A DNA stretch of 64,000 nucleotides from Nicotiana tabacum. Taxonomy: Eukaryota > Streptophyta > Magnoliopsida > Solanales > Solanaceae. Position 1 is the first letter of the stretch. Every line of letters begins with the position of its first letter. Below are positions 47,093 through 58,532 of the stretch, in pieces. Both the position numbers and the translations under genes were made by a program. The notes below the pieces were generated by a model. It saw only the letters and a list, made by a program, of their open reading frames with translations. It had not been told where the DNA came from and ran no database searches. Location: the NCBI RefSeq assembly GCF_000715075.1, contig NC_134089.1, positions 105,903,157-105,967,156 of the forward strand, in the 5' to 3' direction.

Positions 47093-49778
47093 TCAAAAAA
47101 CACAAGGGAGTTCCAAACAAACACTTTTAATAGAAAATGTATAGAAATGGGAAAAGCTAGGGAGCATCATCAATGGGAGAAGAAGGATCGACTTGGGGAG
47201 AAGAGGCCTAAACATCAGCTTCACCAAGAGCAAGTCCATCTCCATCACCCTTAGAGCCTTCATCTGTAGGTGTGGAAAAGCTTTGACATTGTTGAGTATG
47301 TTCAATTGCTTCTCTGGCCTTAGCAATCTCAGCATTAAGGTCAAAACTTTTCTGGCTGGCTTCAGTTAAAGTCTCGAGGTGTATGTTCAAAAAACCCAAC
47401 TAACATCCGTAGATGACTTATACTCGAGGGCTTAATAATCCTTCTCCCACTGCTCAATTTTAGCTTTCAATTCTTTTTTTCTACCTCCGAGGCTTCATAA
47501 GCTGTCTTCATAGGAACAAGTGAACTTTTCAGGAACTAAATTTTACTTGTTGAGGCAAAGAGATCTTCTTGAGCTTGGGTAAGCGTCTGAACCAAATCAC
47601 TCACATAAACCTCTTTTTGATTAAGGAGTTTTTTCAAACTCCTTATCTCTTCTTTAGCCTTGGAAAGTTGTTAAGCAAAGGAAGATTCCAACCAATCTTT
47701 GTCTTTCTCAAGTTGGTTAGAAGAAGCTTTCAAAATCGCTAACTCAGCAGAGATCATCCTCAGTTGTTGTTTCAGAGCTCCTTTCTTCTCTGAAATAACA
47801 TCCTTCTCCAATTGAATACCTTTAAACTGTTCCCTCATGTTGTCAGCCTCGATGTGTAACTCAATTAGTTGTTGATTAGTCCGAGAGATCCTTTTCATAA
47901 GCTCAGTGCCTATCAAATTTTAATGTGCCAAAAAAGGCAAAAGAGGAAGAGTCACTAATAAGGAAAATGAAGGAAAGAAATATAAATAAAGTTATACCTT
48001 AATAGAAGAATGAACAATGTCATTCATTAAAGCCAAAGAACTATGACCCTCCAACTTCTTCTTCTCCAGAGGTCCTAACAACGGCTTCAGCCACACATTA
48101 GCTTGTCCGGATTTTCTCAATAAATTTCCACCCTCGAGGAATTAAATTACGACTTTCCTCATACCTTGCCTGCTTCTAGAAGGCTGAGCTTCTCAATGAG
48201 GAGTAGCAGCGGGAGAAACCATTGAGATAACCCTAGGCAGAGACACAGTGAGGTTAACAACGAGCAAAATTGGAAGAGAAGCGAGTAGCAACTCCTCGGA
48301 AACAAGCCCGAGTCTTTTTTTCACCCTCAAAGCCATGGGCGAATAACCTTCCAGTAGGAAAAGAAGGGGTATTGGCTAAGTTATTAGCATCTTTATGAGA
48401 AATTTCTAAAAGAACACCTTCCAGCTCATCAGCGAGTTTGAAGGGAATTGAACTTGATGAGGTATCATGAGAAACAACCGTTTCATCGTCTGAAACCGCG
48501 CATTTTCTAACACGCGATTTTCTTACCAAGGAATCCTCTTCAGCATCCTCTTCGTCAGACCCACGGGCTTCAACATTTTTTTGTTTGAGGAAGAAGCACT
48601 CAAAATGCATTCTTGATCAAGACTACCAAAAAGCCTAGTTGAGGTAACAGACGCGGGACTGATGCCACGAATAGCAAACCCTAATAAAAAAGGGTGATAA
48701 AAAATTAATATATGAACGAGTAAAGAAGGAAAGAAACTACGAGAATAAAGAGTATCGTGAGTCTTCACTTTCCGACCAAATTTCTGTGAAAGAAATTTCC
48801 AAGATCTTTTGTCCATGGGAGCAGCAGTCAACATTTTTTTACCCAAGTACGGAAGTCAGGAATTTCTTTGAAGACCTACATGGTTGCTGAAAAAATGAAT
48901 GTGCGATTATATATAGGAGCTCAAGGCATTAAAAAAGGAAGAGAAAACTTACGTGCAAAGTTCCATTTCTCTGGAAAAAAGGCATTTTTTCTTCACCCAC
49001 TAGTGGAAGCAGCAACAAAACGGGCGTACCAGCCACGATCACGGTCATCCATGGGGCTAACTAAAACCCTTTTACTTCTAGCCACGAGAGAAAATACACC
49101 CTCACGAAATAGCTTAGGGGAGTAAAAATAAAGTAAGTGACGGAAAATAAAAGGAGCTAAGACTAAACCCGACAAATAGAGAAGGCATGCTACTGCCCTC
49201 CATACAATCGGACCAATTAGGCCAAGTCAAACACTAAAATAACGACAAAATTCGATAATCACTGGGTTAATGGGAGGTTTAAACCCTAAAGTGAAAGGGT
49301 AGGTATAAACGAAAGAGAAGCCAGCATGGTAAGAAGTGATTCTCTGGTTGGCACTAGGAATTAAAACTGGGAAATCTGGTATCCAACAACATTCTCATCG
49401 AACTAAAGAAAGAAGACCAGGAGTGATTAGACTTGGGTAGTGTTCAGCAGGATTAAGTGAAGCTATAGAAGAAACTTGATTTCTCATGGCTTCACGATCT
49501 GATAGGAAAGAAAACTCTTGAGGAACATTCTCAAAAACAGTAGCCTCATGCGCAGGTTCATTCTGATCCCTATTTTTAGAAGAAGATCTAGGAGTTAAAG
49601 AAACACTAGGTCTTGAAGAGAATGGCTTGGCGAAACTACTTTGGGAAGTAGAACTGCGAGTAGATAATGAACCAAGATTGCATAGTCTACCACCTCTCCT
49701 ACTCCTAATAGGAGCAGTAGAAGGAGCAAGCTCATATAAGATCACAACTTTGCTAGGATCGGGTATTGAAGAAGCCAT
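47093..49778 (-). pseudogene. antisense extra ORF of the Retand-like element (putative gypsy-type transposon protein)
   Basis: Runs opposite to gag-pol, starting 396 bases before the 3' LTR. The likely ATG is at 49778 (MASSIPDPSKVVILYELAP). A Ser/Arg-rich N-terminus is followed by SFLSDREAMRNQVSSIA and ITPGLLSLVR, then HAGFSFVYTYPFTLGFKPP, a motif of the plant 'putative gypsy type transposon' domain. FREGVFSLVARSKRVLVSPMDDRDRGWYARFV comes next. An acidic segment (GSDEEDAEEDSLVRKSRVRK, 48254-48610) and coiled coils (47671-47916) end it. Stops, shifts and perhaps introns separate the pieces. Antisense extra ORFs are known in Retand-type elements; function unknown. Confidence 0.7.
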
Positions 49779-50155
49779 GTTTAACAGAGAAAATATAGAG
49801 AAAAGATATAAAACTATGAGGGGATAAGATGATGGATACCGAGAAGAAGGAAGAACGCTTCCCGAAATCAAGAGAGATAAAGTATTTATAAGGAGGTGCA
49901 ACCATCATCAAGGTTGATCATTATGAAGTGTCATAATAGAACCGTCACTTCATGACTGATGCAGCTGCAAAAAACCCTAAGACAACGTTGAGAAATTGTA
50001 GAACCAATCAGGAGAAGCCACATGGCAGGGCATTAAATGAATGTGACATACGTCACATCAATTCTACAAAGAGCAGAATGATACTCGAGAAACGGCGGCA
50101 AAGAATTCCTACCACAAATACTTACCATTTCCTGAATATTTAGTTGAAAATATTC

Positions 50156-50172
50156 AGAAAGTGGGGGGACAA
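50156..50172 (+). promoter_or_regulatory. polypurine tract of the Retand-like element
   Basis: AGAAAGTGGGGGGACAA lies directly before the 3' LTR start TGTATTGG at 50175. Confidence 0.85.
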
Positions 50173-50174
50173 TT

Positions 50175-50831
50175 TGTATTGGTGGAAAAAAAGGCGTGGC
50201 ACTCGGACTATCAACAAGGTGATAGGGCATGGTATGTGGACCATCGATATGGTGACAAGTGGTGTTCTTAATTATATGAGTTGAAGAATGCAGAAAAGGT
50301 ACGGGAGAAACACCCACGGGGTTACACTGAGGAAAAAGCCGGACCTGATAGCTATAAGAAGGGAAACAAGAATGAAATAAGTAAAGACTGCAAAGAAGAG
50401 AAGATGTGCGAACCTGTCAAAAATAAGGAAGGAAAATTTGTACGGTTACAAGAAATCTTTAGCCATAAATATTTCCTTTACAGTTGTATATGGTAAAGGG
50501 CAATCAATGCAATTAATACCATTTGTAAGACCGAATTAAGTAAGAGAACCGTTATAATTATATGCTCATATATAAAGACTGAAATCTCATTGGTAATGGC
50601 ATTGGATAATTATTGAATTTTATGCAATCATTTGTTACTTTATTCTCAAAGTTCTAGATCGCAATTTCGAGAGTGATTTTAAATTTGTTTCATATTTTCT
50701 TTGTCAATTATTTTTATTCTTTGATTTATTCTACAAATTATCGGAAGAGTGAAGTAAACTTTAGTTATCAGTAACCCGATTTCTTTTTAATATTGACTTT
50801 GACCGAAAAATCTATTTTTTTTTATTAAACA
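50175..50831 (+). mobile_element. 3' LTR of the Retand-like element
   Basis: 657 bp from TGTATTGGTGG to TTATTAAACA. It matches 42913-43526 with clear divergence and an extra ~45-base stretch near 50370-50420, so this insertion is older than the Ogre-like one. It is followed by ctcac, which matches ctcat before the 5' LTR in four of five bases. Confidence 0.88.
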
Positions 50832-50836
50832 CTCAC

Positions 50837-51319
50837 CATATAACTTAATTCTAATAAATTTAAACAAAACAATAACCTCATAAAAGTTAAAATATGGAAC
50901 CATATTCAATAAACTCACTGGTCCTTCATTGTTTCTTAAATTCTTAGTAATGGATACAAGTCGAACATGACATTGATAACGCCAGATTTTTCGAAGGTGT
51001 CAACATTACATTAATTAGATACATGTTTGATCTCTCAAACTTGGCCGTTTAGTTTTTCCAAACATTAAGCCGCCGGGGCCAGATATTTTAGACTTCCCTA
51101 GCTAAGACAAATCCATAAGCGTTGACTCATAAAATTACGTTTAAATTCAATCCTAATGGCGTCCAATTGTGCATCGGAACACCTAATTTCAGCATGAATA
51201 GTACACAGCAACTCCGGTTGAGAAATCTTTTTAATGGCTTTCTTAATTTCAGCAGGAATAATTCTTGCAGCAACTACAATGCAGGAATTCCAAATGAATT
51301 TTTTGTTGGTATATGAGTT
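50837..51319. other. unassigned sequence between two retrotransposons
   Basis: About 480 bases of AT-rich sequence with no repeat or domain that I recognise. It may be old flanking genomic DNA. A 64-codon plus-strand ORF (51122-51316) has no recognisable feature. Confidence 0.3.
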
Positions 51320-52012
51320 TGTTTACCCTTAAAAACGAATTACAATTAAATTTGCACATGGTTTTAATGATATATGGATTGATTCAACACAAATAATCAA
51401 GAATATTAGATAAATGAGTTAAAGACATAATGAATAATCAAACTAATTGTAATATTACGTCCCAGCTCGAACTTAGGTTGAACAGTAGTTTTGCCTTTGA
51501 TTGGACACTTGGTTCGAAGCCAATTGTGAATGAAGAACAAACAGTAAAGTAGACATTTTGCAATAGCTAGAAATCAGAAAAATAAATTTGCATTGCCTTG
51601 GTTTTCGTATTACAATGTCTGTTATCAAAGAAAACTTTCCCTTTATATAGTAGGAGAGTTTCATCCCTAGTACAAGTCTAATAAAGCTAAAAATCCTCCT
51701 TTTTCATTAATTACTGACCCGTAACCGATATCGGGTGAGATCTGCGCCATGATATCCGATTAGGTACGGATATCATAGCCCTCTATTAGTCATCCGTAAC
51801 CGTTTGCCATATTTTCCAAGGTCTTAGAGCTCGTTTTGGGTCTGGGGAGTGTTGCTTTATCACGCCTGGTGATGAGCATATTGTTCACCATTCATTAGTC
51901 TCGGCACGAAAGGCTCCTAGCCTCGAATTCAACCTCGTGTGTCTGTGCCCGTCTTCCGTCTTCTTTACTGGGAAATCGGGGTATGCATTTTCCCCGATTT
52001 TACCCGTATACA
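51320..52012 (-). mobile_element. 3' LTR of a second Retand-like element (element E)
   Basis: In minus-strand sense it starts TGTATACGGG (52012) and ends GGGTAAACA (51320), 693 bp. Inside, a TATATAAAGGG promoter-like box lies near 51645-51655. A polypurine-like CCGAAAAATGAGGAGATTATC (52013-52033) precedes it, and a plus-strand extra ORF of the same type as in the 42913 element follows. That gives the same 3' architecture: LTR, polypurine tract, antisense ORF. Confidence 0.65.
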
Positions 52013-52354
52013 GATAATCTCCTCATTTTTCGGAGAGTAAGCTTGCCGGAACGATAGGAAACGAAAGAAGAACCCTAATTTCTTTCCTCGTACATTATAA
52101 CTGAGATGACAGGTAAATAGAAACGTCCTATTAGTCGCGTCATTTTGACTTCGGACATGTTTCGGTCATTGGCTAGCTTTTTTCGAATGTGAAACATCGC
52201 GCATTTATTGTCTTCGCATTAAAAGCTTCAACCCACTTTACTTCTTCCACTTTCCGATTCTAGACTTTACCTTCGAACATTCTAACAGCTTTTAAATTCT
52301 CCAGATCTTTATACCTTATTCATTAAGCCTTCATATCTTCATCTTCATACTTTG
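52013..52354 (+). other. element E sequence between its 3' LTR and the chromovirus insertion
   Basis: Holds the polypurine tract of element E at its left end. The rest is pyrimidine-rich (ttcatatcttcatcttcatac) and reads like a 5' untranslated stretch. Its likely continuation, also CT-rich, is at 59765 just before ATGGCTAAAAC. Confidence 0.5.
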
Positions 52355-52867
52355 TGTAACGACTCGATTGGTCGTTTTGTTTTCTAGAACCACGTTCCTC
52401 TAAATAAGATATTACGTATGTACTTTTACTGTTTTATGACTTGCGAGGATGGTTCATTTGGGATTTGGAAGGGTTCGAATTGAAATCAGAATGCTTGGTT
52501 CCTTAAGGTTGGCTAAAAAGGATAAGTTTGACTCGGTCAACATTTTGAGAAAACGAACTCAGAATCAGGATTTGACGGTTTCAATAAGTTCGTATGATGA
52601 TTTCAGGCTTGGGGTTTGTTCGGATCGGGTTTTTGGATGACCCAGAAGTATTTTGGTGCCTAATAGTGAAAGTTGATTCTTTGAAGGTTTTGAAGTTCTT
52701 TAAATTTGGTTTGCAGTAGATTTTGGCGATATCGAGGTCCAAATGGAATTTCGAGACCAAGAATAGTTCTATAATGTAGTTTAAGACTTGTACGCAACAT
52801 TTGGTATCACTCCGAGAAGTTTAAGTATGTTTCGGCGCATTGGGAGTAAATTGAAGAACTTAAAGTT
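52355..52867 (+). mobile_element. truncated 5' LTR of element C
   Basis: Aligns with 54017 onward up to 'gagtaaattgaagaacttaa' (52847-52866), where the 3' LTR continues 'cacgaaatttgttatt' but this copy jumps to integrase text. I judge the two LTRs to be roughly 85% alike by eye. Confidence 0.85.
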
Positions 52868-54002
52868 CAGGTGGCTTACTCCAGCGGATGACTACACCGG
52901 AGTAGAAATGGGAGCGTATTACTATGGACATCGTAGTCGGGTTACCGCGGACCTTGTAGAAGTTTGATACAATTTGGGTTATTGTCGACAGGTTGACCAT
53001 GTCGGCACACTTTATTCCAGTTGTAACCACGTATACTTCAGAGAGGTTGGCCCAGATTTATATTCAGGAGATAGTTCGGTTGCATACTGTGCCTATTTCC
53101 ATCATATTAGATATAGGCCCTTAGTTTACTTTGCATTTCTTGAGAGCAATACAAAGTGAGTTGGAGACCCGTATAGAGCTCAGCACAACATTTCATCCAC
53201 AGACCAACGGGCAGTCAGAGCGGACAGTTCAGATCTTAGAGGACATGCTCAAAGCATATATGATTGACTTCGGAGGGTAGTGGGATCAGTTCTTAACTTT
53301 GGCTGAGTTTTCTTACAACAAAAGTTATTAGTCCAGCATTGATATGGCTCCATTTGATGCTTTATATGGTCGGCGATGTCGTTCTCCCATCGAGTGGTTT
53401 GAGCCCGGCGAGGCTAAGTTATATGGTACTCATTTGGTGAATGATGCCTTGGAAAAGGTAAAGTTGATTCAGGAGTGACTTCGCATAGCACAGACCAGAC
53501 AGAATAGTTATGCGGATCAGAAGGCGCGTGATTTATCAGTTCTAGTGGGCGAGAAAGTTCTCCTGAATGTCTCGCCGATGAAGGGGATTATGAGATTTGG
53601 GAAGAAGGGCAAGTTGAGCCCAAGGTTTATAGGCCCATTTGAGGCGTTGAGACAAGTTGGGGAGGTTTCTTATGAGCTTGCTTTACCTCCCAATCTATTG
53701 GGAGTTCATCCAGTTTTCCACGTTTCTATGCTCTAGAGGTATCATGCCAACTTTTTACATGTGTTGGACTTCAGTACGATTCAGTTAGATGAGAGCCTGG
53801 GTTATGAGGAGGAGCCATATGCCATTGTTGATAGGCAGGTTCAGTTGAGATCTAAGAGGATTTCCGTAGTAAAGGTTTAGTGGAGGGGCCAAACAGTTGA
53901 TGAGGCAACCTAGGAGTCCGAGGAGAACATGCGGAGCAGATATCCACACTTATTCAGCACTTCAGGTATGATTCTAGACCCGTTCGAGGATGAACGTTTG
54001 TT
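52868..54002 (+). pseudogene. chromovirus integrase core and chromodomain
   Basis: Begins GGLLQRMTTPE, then KWERITMDIVVGLPRTL (first catalytic Asp), IVDRLTMSAHFIPVV, PISIILDIGP (second Asp) and FHPQTNGQSERTVQILEDML (Glu). [50 protein letters not shown] and [11 protein letters not shown] follow. The end is a chromodomain: SLGYEEEPYAIVDRQVQLR, then VVKV, a stop in place of Gln, WRGQTVDEAT, then PHLFSTSG. At least six in-frame stops are present. A chromodomain directs insertion to heterochromatin. Confidence 0.88.
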
Positions 54003-54016
54003 TCAAAGGTGGAGAA
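54003..54016 (+). promoter_or_regulatory. polypurine tract of element C
   Basis: TCAAAGGTGGAGAA directly before the LTR start TGTAACAATTCG at 54017, following 'gttcgaggatgaacg' as in element B. Confidence 0.8.
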
Positions 54017-54783
54017 TGTAACAATTCGACCGGTCATTTTGCTTCCTAGAACCTTGTTCCCCTAAATAAGACTTTCCATACGTGTTTTTATTATTTTATA
54101 ACTTGGGGGGATGATTCGTTCGGGATTTAGAAGGGTTCGGGTTGAAATCGGAACACTTGGTTCCATAAGGTTGGCTAAAAAGACTAAGTTTGACTTCGGT
54201 CCACATTTTGAGCAAACGACCTTAGAATTAGGATTTGACGATTTCAATAGGTTCGTATGATGATTTCAGATTTGGGCGTGCGTTCAGATCGGGTTTTCGG
54301 ATGACCCGGGAGCATTTTGGCGCCTAACAATGAAAGTTGGTTCTTTGAATTTTGAAGTTCTTTAAATTTGGTTTGGAGTAGGTTTTGGTGATATCGAGGT
54401 CCAAATGGAATTCCAAGAATGTGAATAGTTCTGTAATATCATTTAAGACTTGCACACAAATTTGGTGTCATTCCGAGTAGTTTAAGTACGTTTCGGCACA
54501 TTAGGAGTAAATTGAAGAACTTAACACGAAATTTGTTATTGAATTAAGTAAAAGTCATATATTTGAGTTCATGAGATTATGGGTAACAACTTTCTTCAAA
54601 CATTTCTGTAATCTGGGCATGTGAACCCGGGGATGAATTTTAGGAATTCTTCAAAAAGCTTGGAAAATCACTTTGATAGTTAGGATATGAACGTTTGAAC
54701 GTGTATTTATTATTTATCTAATATTTGACTTGTTTCGAGTCGTTCGACACCGAATTGAGGGTTTGAGCATAATCTTGGACTGG

Positions 54784-54788
54784 AAAGT
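54784..54788. repeat. target-site duplication AAAGT, left copy
   Basis: AAAGT precedes the LTR start TGTGATGACCC at 54789 and is repeated exactly at 58528-58532. Confidence 0.93.
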
Positions 54789-55504
54789 TGTGATGACCCA
54801 AAATGTCATCTTTAAATTAAATAACCATCTCGGTATTTTTAAGACCTTGAAAAGCGGTATCAATAATTCCTCGACTTGCGTGCGCAGTCCGTATAATTTT
54901 CCGGAAGGTTTTTATGTGAAAAATGGACTAAATTGGGAACTAGAGCTTTAAAACTCAACTGAGTTGACTTCGGTCAACATTTTGAGCAAACGAACCCGGA
55001 TAAAAGTTTTGACCATTCTGGTAGTTCCGTATCGTGACTTGGGACTTGGTCATATGCCCGAAAGCGAATCTGGAGGTCCCTAGATCAAATTATCACCATT
55101 TAACGGAATATAGAAATCTAAGGCTAAAGATTTCTTAAATTTTACCGGAGAATTGACTTTTAGATATCGGGATCGGAATCCAGTTCTGAAATTTTTTATA
55201 GCTTCGTTATGTCATTTGTGACTTGTGTGCAAAATTTGAAGTCAATCGGACTTGATTTGATAGGTTTTTGTATCGAATATAGAAGTTGGACGTTCTTAGT
55301 TTCATTAGGCTTGAATTGGGATGTGATTCACGGTTTTAGCATTATTTGATGCGATTTGAGGTTTTGACTAAGTCCGCATCATGTTTTAGGACTTGTTGGT
55401 GTATTTTGTTGAAGTCTTGAGGGCCTCGGGTGGATTTCGGAAGGTCAACGGGTAGAAAAAGCTGCTTAGATTCTCTTTGGGAAGCTGCTGTTTTTTTTAC
55501 AGAA

Positions 55505-55622
55505 TCGTGAACAGTGCCCCATGAACAGTACCGTGAAAAGTACCCCATGAACAGTACCGTGTACAGTATCATGTGAACAGTACCTCGTGAACAGTACCCG
55601 AACGCGTGAACAGTGCCCCGAC
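55505..55622 (+). repeat. GTGAACAGTACC array in the solo LTR
   Basis: Eight or so degenerate copies of '(g/a)tgaacagt(a/g)cc' in 118 bases, with variants such as 'tgaaaagtacc' and 'gtacagtatc'. Confidence 0.85.
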
Positions 55623-56344
55623 ATTTTCTAGGCACATTCTTAATTTCTGAAAATGGCACTTTGTCCCATTTTCCATTTTTGTCAAATTGGAGCTCGGGAA
55701 GAGGCGATTTTTGGGAGATTTTCAGAGAAAACAACGGGGTAAGTGTTCTTAACTTAATTTTGGTTAGATTACCCGAATCTATTACTAGTTTTGATACTAA
55801 ATCTGTGAATTTAGTTGGAAGAGTTGAAAACTCTCTCGGATAGATTTGAGTATTTGAGGGTCAAAATGTTATCGAAATTTTGTAATTTTGGTATGGTTAG
55901 ACTCGTGGTTGGATGAGGTTTCATATTCCGTAATTTTTGTCGGATTCCGAGACGTGGGCCCCACAGGCAAAGTTTTAGTGCAATTTCGGATTAATGGAAA
56001 ATGTAGAATTTCATATGTAATTAATTCTTATAATTTTTATTGACTGAATCGAATTGATTATGACTATATATGAGAATTTCGGGCACGAATTCGCGAGGCA
56101 AAGACTTGTTGGAATTTTGAATTGGTTGCAAAGCGAGGTAAGTGTTTGGTCTAACCTTAGCTTGAGGGATTAGGAATTGTGTCTTATTTGTTACATGTTA
56201 ATTGTGGAGTACGACGTATAGGCATGGTGACGAGTATCTATACGTTGGTGTCAAGCATGCCCGTGAGTCTTATACTTTGATTAACCTGACTCTGTTTCGT
56301 AATGTATATGCTCTATATGATACTTTCTATTGAGGAATATGACT

Positions 56345-56600
56345 TGTGAAAGTATTATTGTTTTGATGTTGTTTCCCTTGCCGGGATATTATTGTTTTGA
56401 TGTTGTTTCCCTTGCCGGGATATTATTGTTTTGATGTTGTTCCCTTGTCGGGATGTTATTGTTTTGATGTTGTTTCCCTTGCCGGGATATTATTGTTTTG
56501 ATGTTGTTTCCCTTGCCGGGATGTTATTGTTTTGATGTTGTTTCCCTTGCCGGGATTTGATTGTTGTACTATTGTTCCCTTGCCGGGATTGAATTGTTGA
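56345..56600 (+). repeat. ~36-bp tandem repeat 'gatgttgtttcccttgccgg'
   Basis: Six near-identical units of a TTGTTTTGATGTTGTTTCCC - TTGCCGGGATATTA type, with slight changes, then two shortened units (56560-56595). Confidence 0.92.
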
Positions 56601-56699
56601 ACATTATAGAGCATTGGCTCATGTTGAGAATTGAATTGTTGAACATTATAGAGCATTGGCTCAAATTGTGATATTTTTTATTTTGCCTTCCCCAAATTG

Positions 56700-57212
56700 C
56701 TTTGTGATTGTTTCTTGGGTGAGGAAGAGTGATAAACACGAAGGGTGATGCCGTGCACATTTATATTATTCATATGGTGAGGAAAGAGTGTTAAAGCACG
56801 AAGAGTGATGTTGTGTCGCACAATGTACAATTCCGTGCCGATTATATTGATTTTATGGTGAGGATGAGAGTAAAAGCACAAAGGGTAATGCCGTGCAGAT
56901 TATATTAATTTTTATGGTGAGGACAAGAGTAAAAGCACGAAGGGTGATGCCGTGCACTTGTCCTATATTTTCCTGATTCTTGTTGATAATTGAATTATGG
57001 CTTTCCTTATATTCCTTTATTGGTTTCTTGTTAATATCTGATATTATTGACTTCCTTGCCTGGATTGCTTTGTGAATGTTGCTTGGGTGAGGAAGAGTAT
57101 AAAGTACGAAGGGTGATGCCGTGTATGGTGAGGAAGAATGTAAAGCACGAAGGGTGATGCCGTGTATGGTGAGGACGAGAGTAAAAGCACGAAGGGTGAT
57201 GCCGTGCACTTT
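56700..57212 (+). repeat. 'cacgaagggtgatgccgtg' repeat
   Basis: Seven or eight copies of 'gtgaggaagagtaaa' - 'gcacgaagggtgatgccgtg', some tandem (57085-57212) and some spaced by AT-rich sequence. Confidence 0.9.
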
Positions 57213-58527
57213 CTATTTGTTGTGTTTTTTTTTAACATTTCAAGTATATTAACTGTTTAGAGTCCTTTACTGTGTTGTGATACCTTGTGTTGTAAGCCAT
57301 ATTGTTTTCAATATCTCGCCGCATTTATATAAAGCTTTCAATACTTAAATTTTCAATAATTGTACTTTAATTAAAAAGGGTATTTTCTTTATTCAAACGA
57401 TTTCTAAATATAACTTCATCTTTTCTTGTTTATTTTCTAGTTGGGTTGGAAGTTGTACTCTACTTTATATTAAGTAAATGAGGCTCTTTGAACATTTTTA
57501 ATTGTGTTGGGTTATGGACCCTATGAATTGAGTAACATGAGAATATTGTTGTGAAATTTGAGACGGAGACATGTGGGCACAAGGTGCCGAGAAAAATATG
57601 ATGATTTTTATTAATGACAGATTATGATATAGGCACGAGGTACCAGGGAAAATATTATGGTTTTATTTAATAGCACGTGAGTTGTCCGTGCGGTTGTGAT
57701 ATAAATATGGTCACGAAATATCGTGAAAAATATGATAGTGGGTTGAGACCTATATTAATTATGATTATGAAATAAGGTGTCACAAGATGACCTTTACTCG
57801 AAAGAATTATATTCGAAAGATGCTTATTTGAAAGAGATTTATTTGAAGGAAATATATTCAAAAGATATTTATTGAAAATCATATTATCTTAAAGATTATT
57901 ACTTGAAGGATTTATAGGTGAAAGATTTATATTTGAAGGACTTGATTAGATGATTGCACTTGTATTTATTAATTGTTGAGAAACATTTATGGTATTCTTG
58001 TTACCTGCTTTTTATATCATTGGTTGATCATTGTTGCCATCATCGGTACCTGCTTCGTATTATTTTTTTACGCTATATTGCACAGGTTTATTTGGTAGTC
58101 TGGTCCTAACCTCGTCACTACTTCGCCGAGGTTAGGCTAGGCACTTACTAGCACATGGGGTCGGTTGTGCTGATACTACACTTCTGTACATTTTTGTGTA
58201 CAGATCCAGGTATTTGATCGATAGTAGCTATTCGTTGTGGTGGAGACTCAAGGTAAACTTGCTGCAGCGTTCGTAGTCCTCAGAGTCACCTTCAATTGTA
58301 CTTATTTCCATTTGTCCTCTTTGTTTCGGAATAGTGATGTAATTATTTTGTATGACTACTCCTAGAAAGGCTTATGAGTACTACCGGTTTTGGGAATTGT
58401 AAATTGCTTAGAGAAATTTCATTTGAAATTAATAAATATCAATGTTATTTCATTAAATTTTAGGCTTACCTAGTTTAGAGACTAGGTATCATCACGACTC
58501 CTTCGGAGGGATTTTTGGGTCGTGACA

Positions 58528-58532
58528 AAAGT
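58528..58532. repeat. target-site duplication AAAGT, right copy
   Basis: Exact duplicate of 54784-54788. Confidence 0.93.

Larger units (their letters stand above)
42913..50831 (+). mobile_element. Retand-like (Tat lineage) deletion derivative, 7.9 kb
   Basis: LTRs at 42913-43526 and 50175-50831 share ends (TGTATT...TTAAACA) and internal text. They are flanked by ctcat / ctcac (four of five bases equal). Sense strand: gag and protease remnants, then the integrase C-terminus. RT, RNase H and the integrase core are missing. A long antisense ORF lies between pol and the 3' LTR, the arrangement described for Retand-type elements. Confidence 0.85.
54789..58527 (+). mobile_element. solo LTR, 3.7 kb, chromovirus-like
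   Basis: Starts TGTGATGACCCAAAATG and ends TTTTTGGGTCGTGACA. It is flanked by AAAGT on both sides and contains no pol sequence, so it is a solo LTR produced by LTR-LTR recombination. Three internal tandem arrays are listed separately. The LTR is exceptionally long even for this group. Confidence 0.88.

Noticed and set aside
51122..51316. Possible small gene in the unassigned stretch
   Set aside because: No domain, no support from codon pattern, AT-rich flank; could not be supported as a gene.
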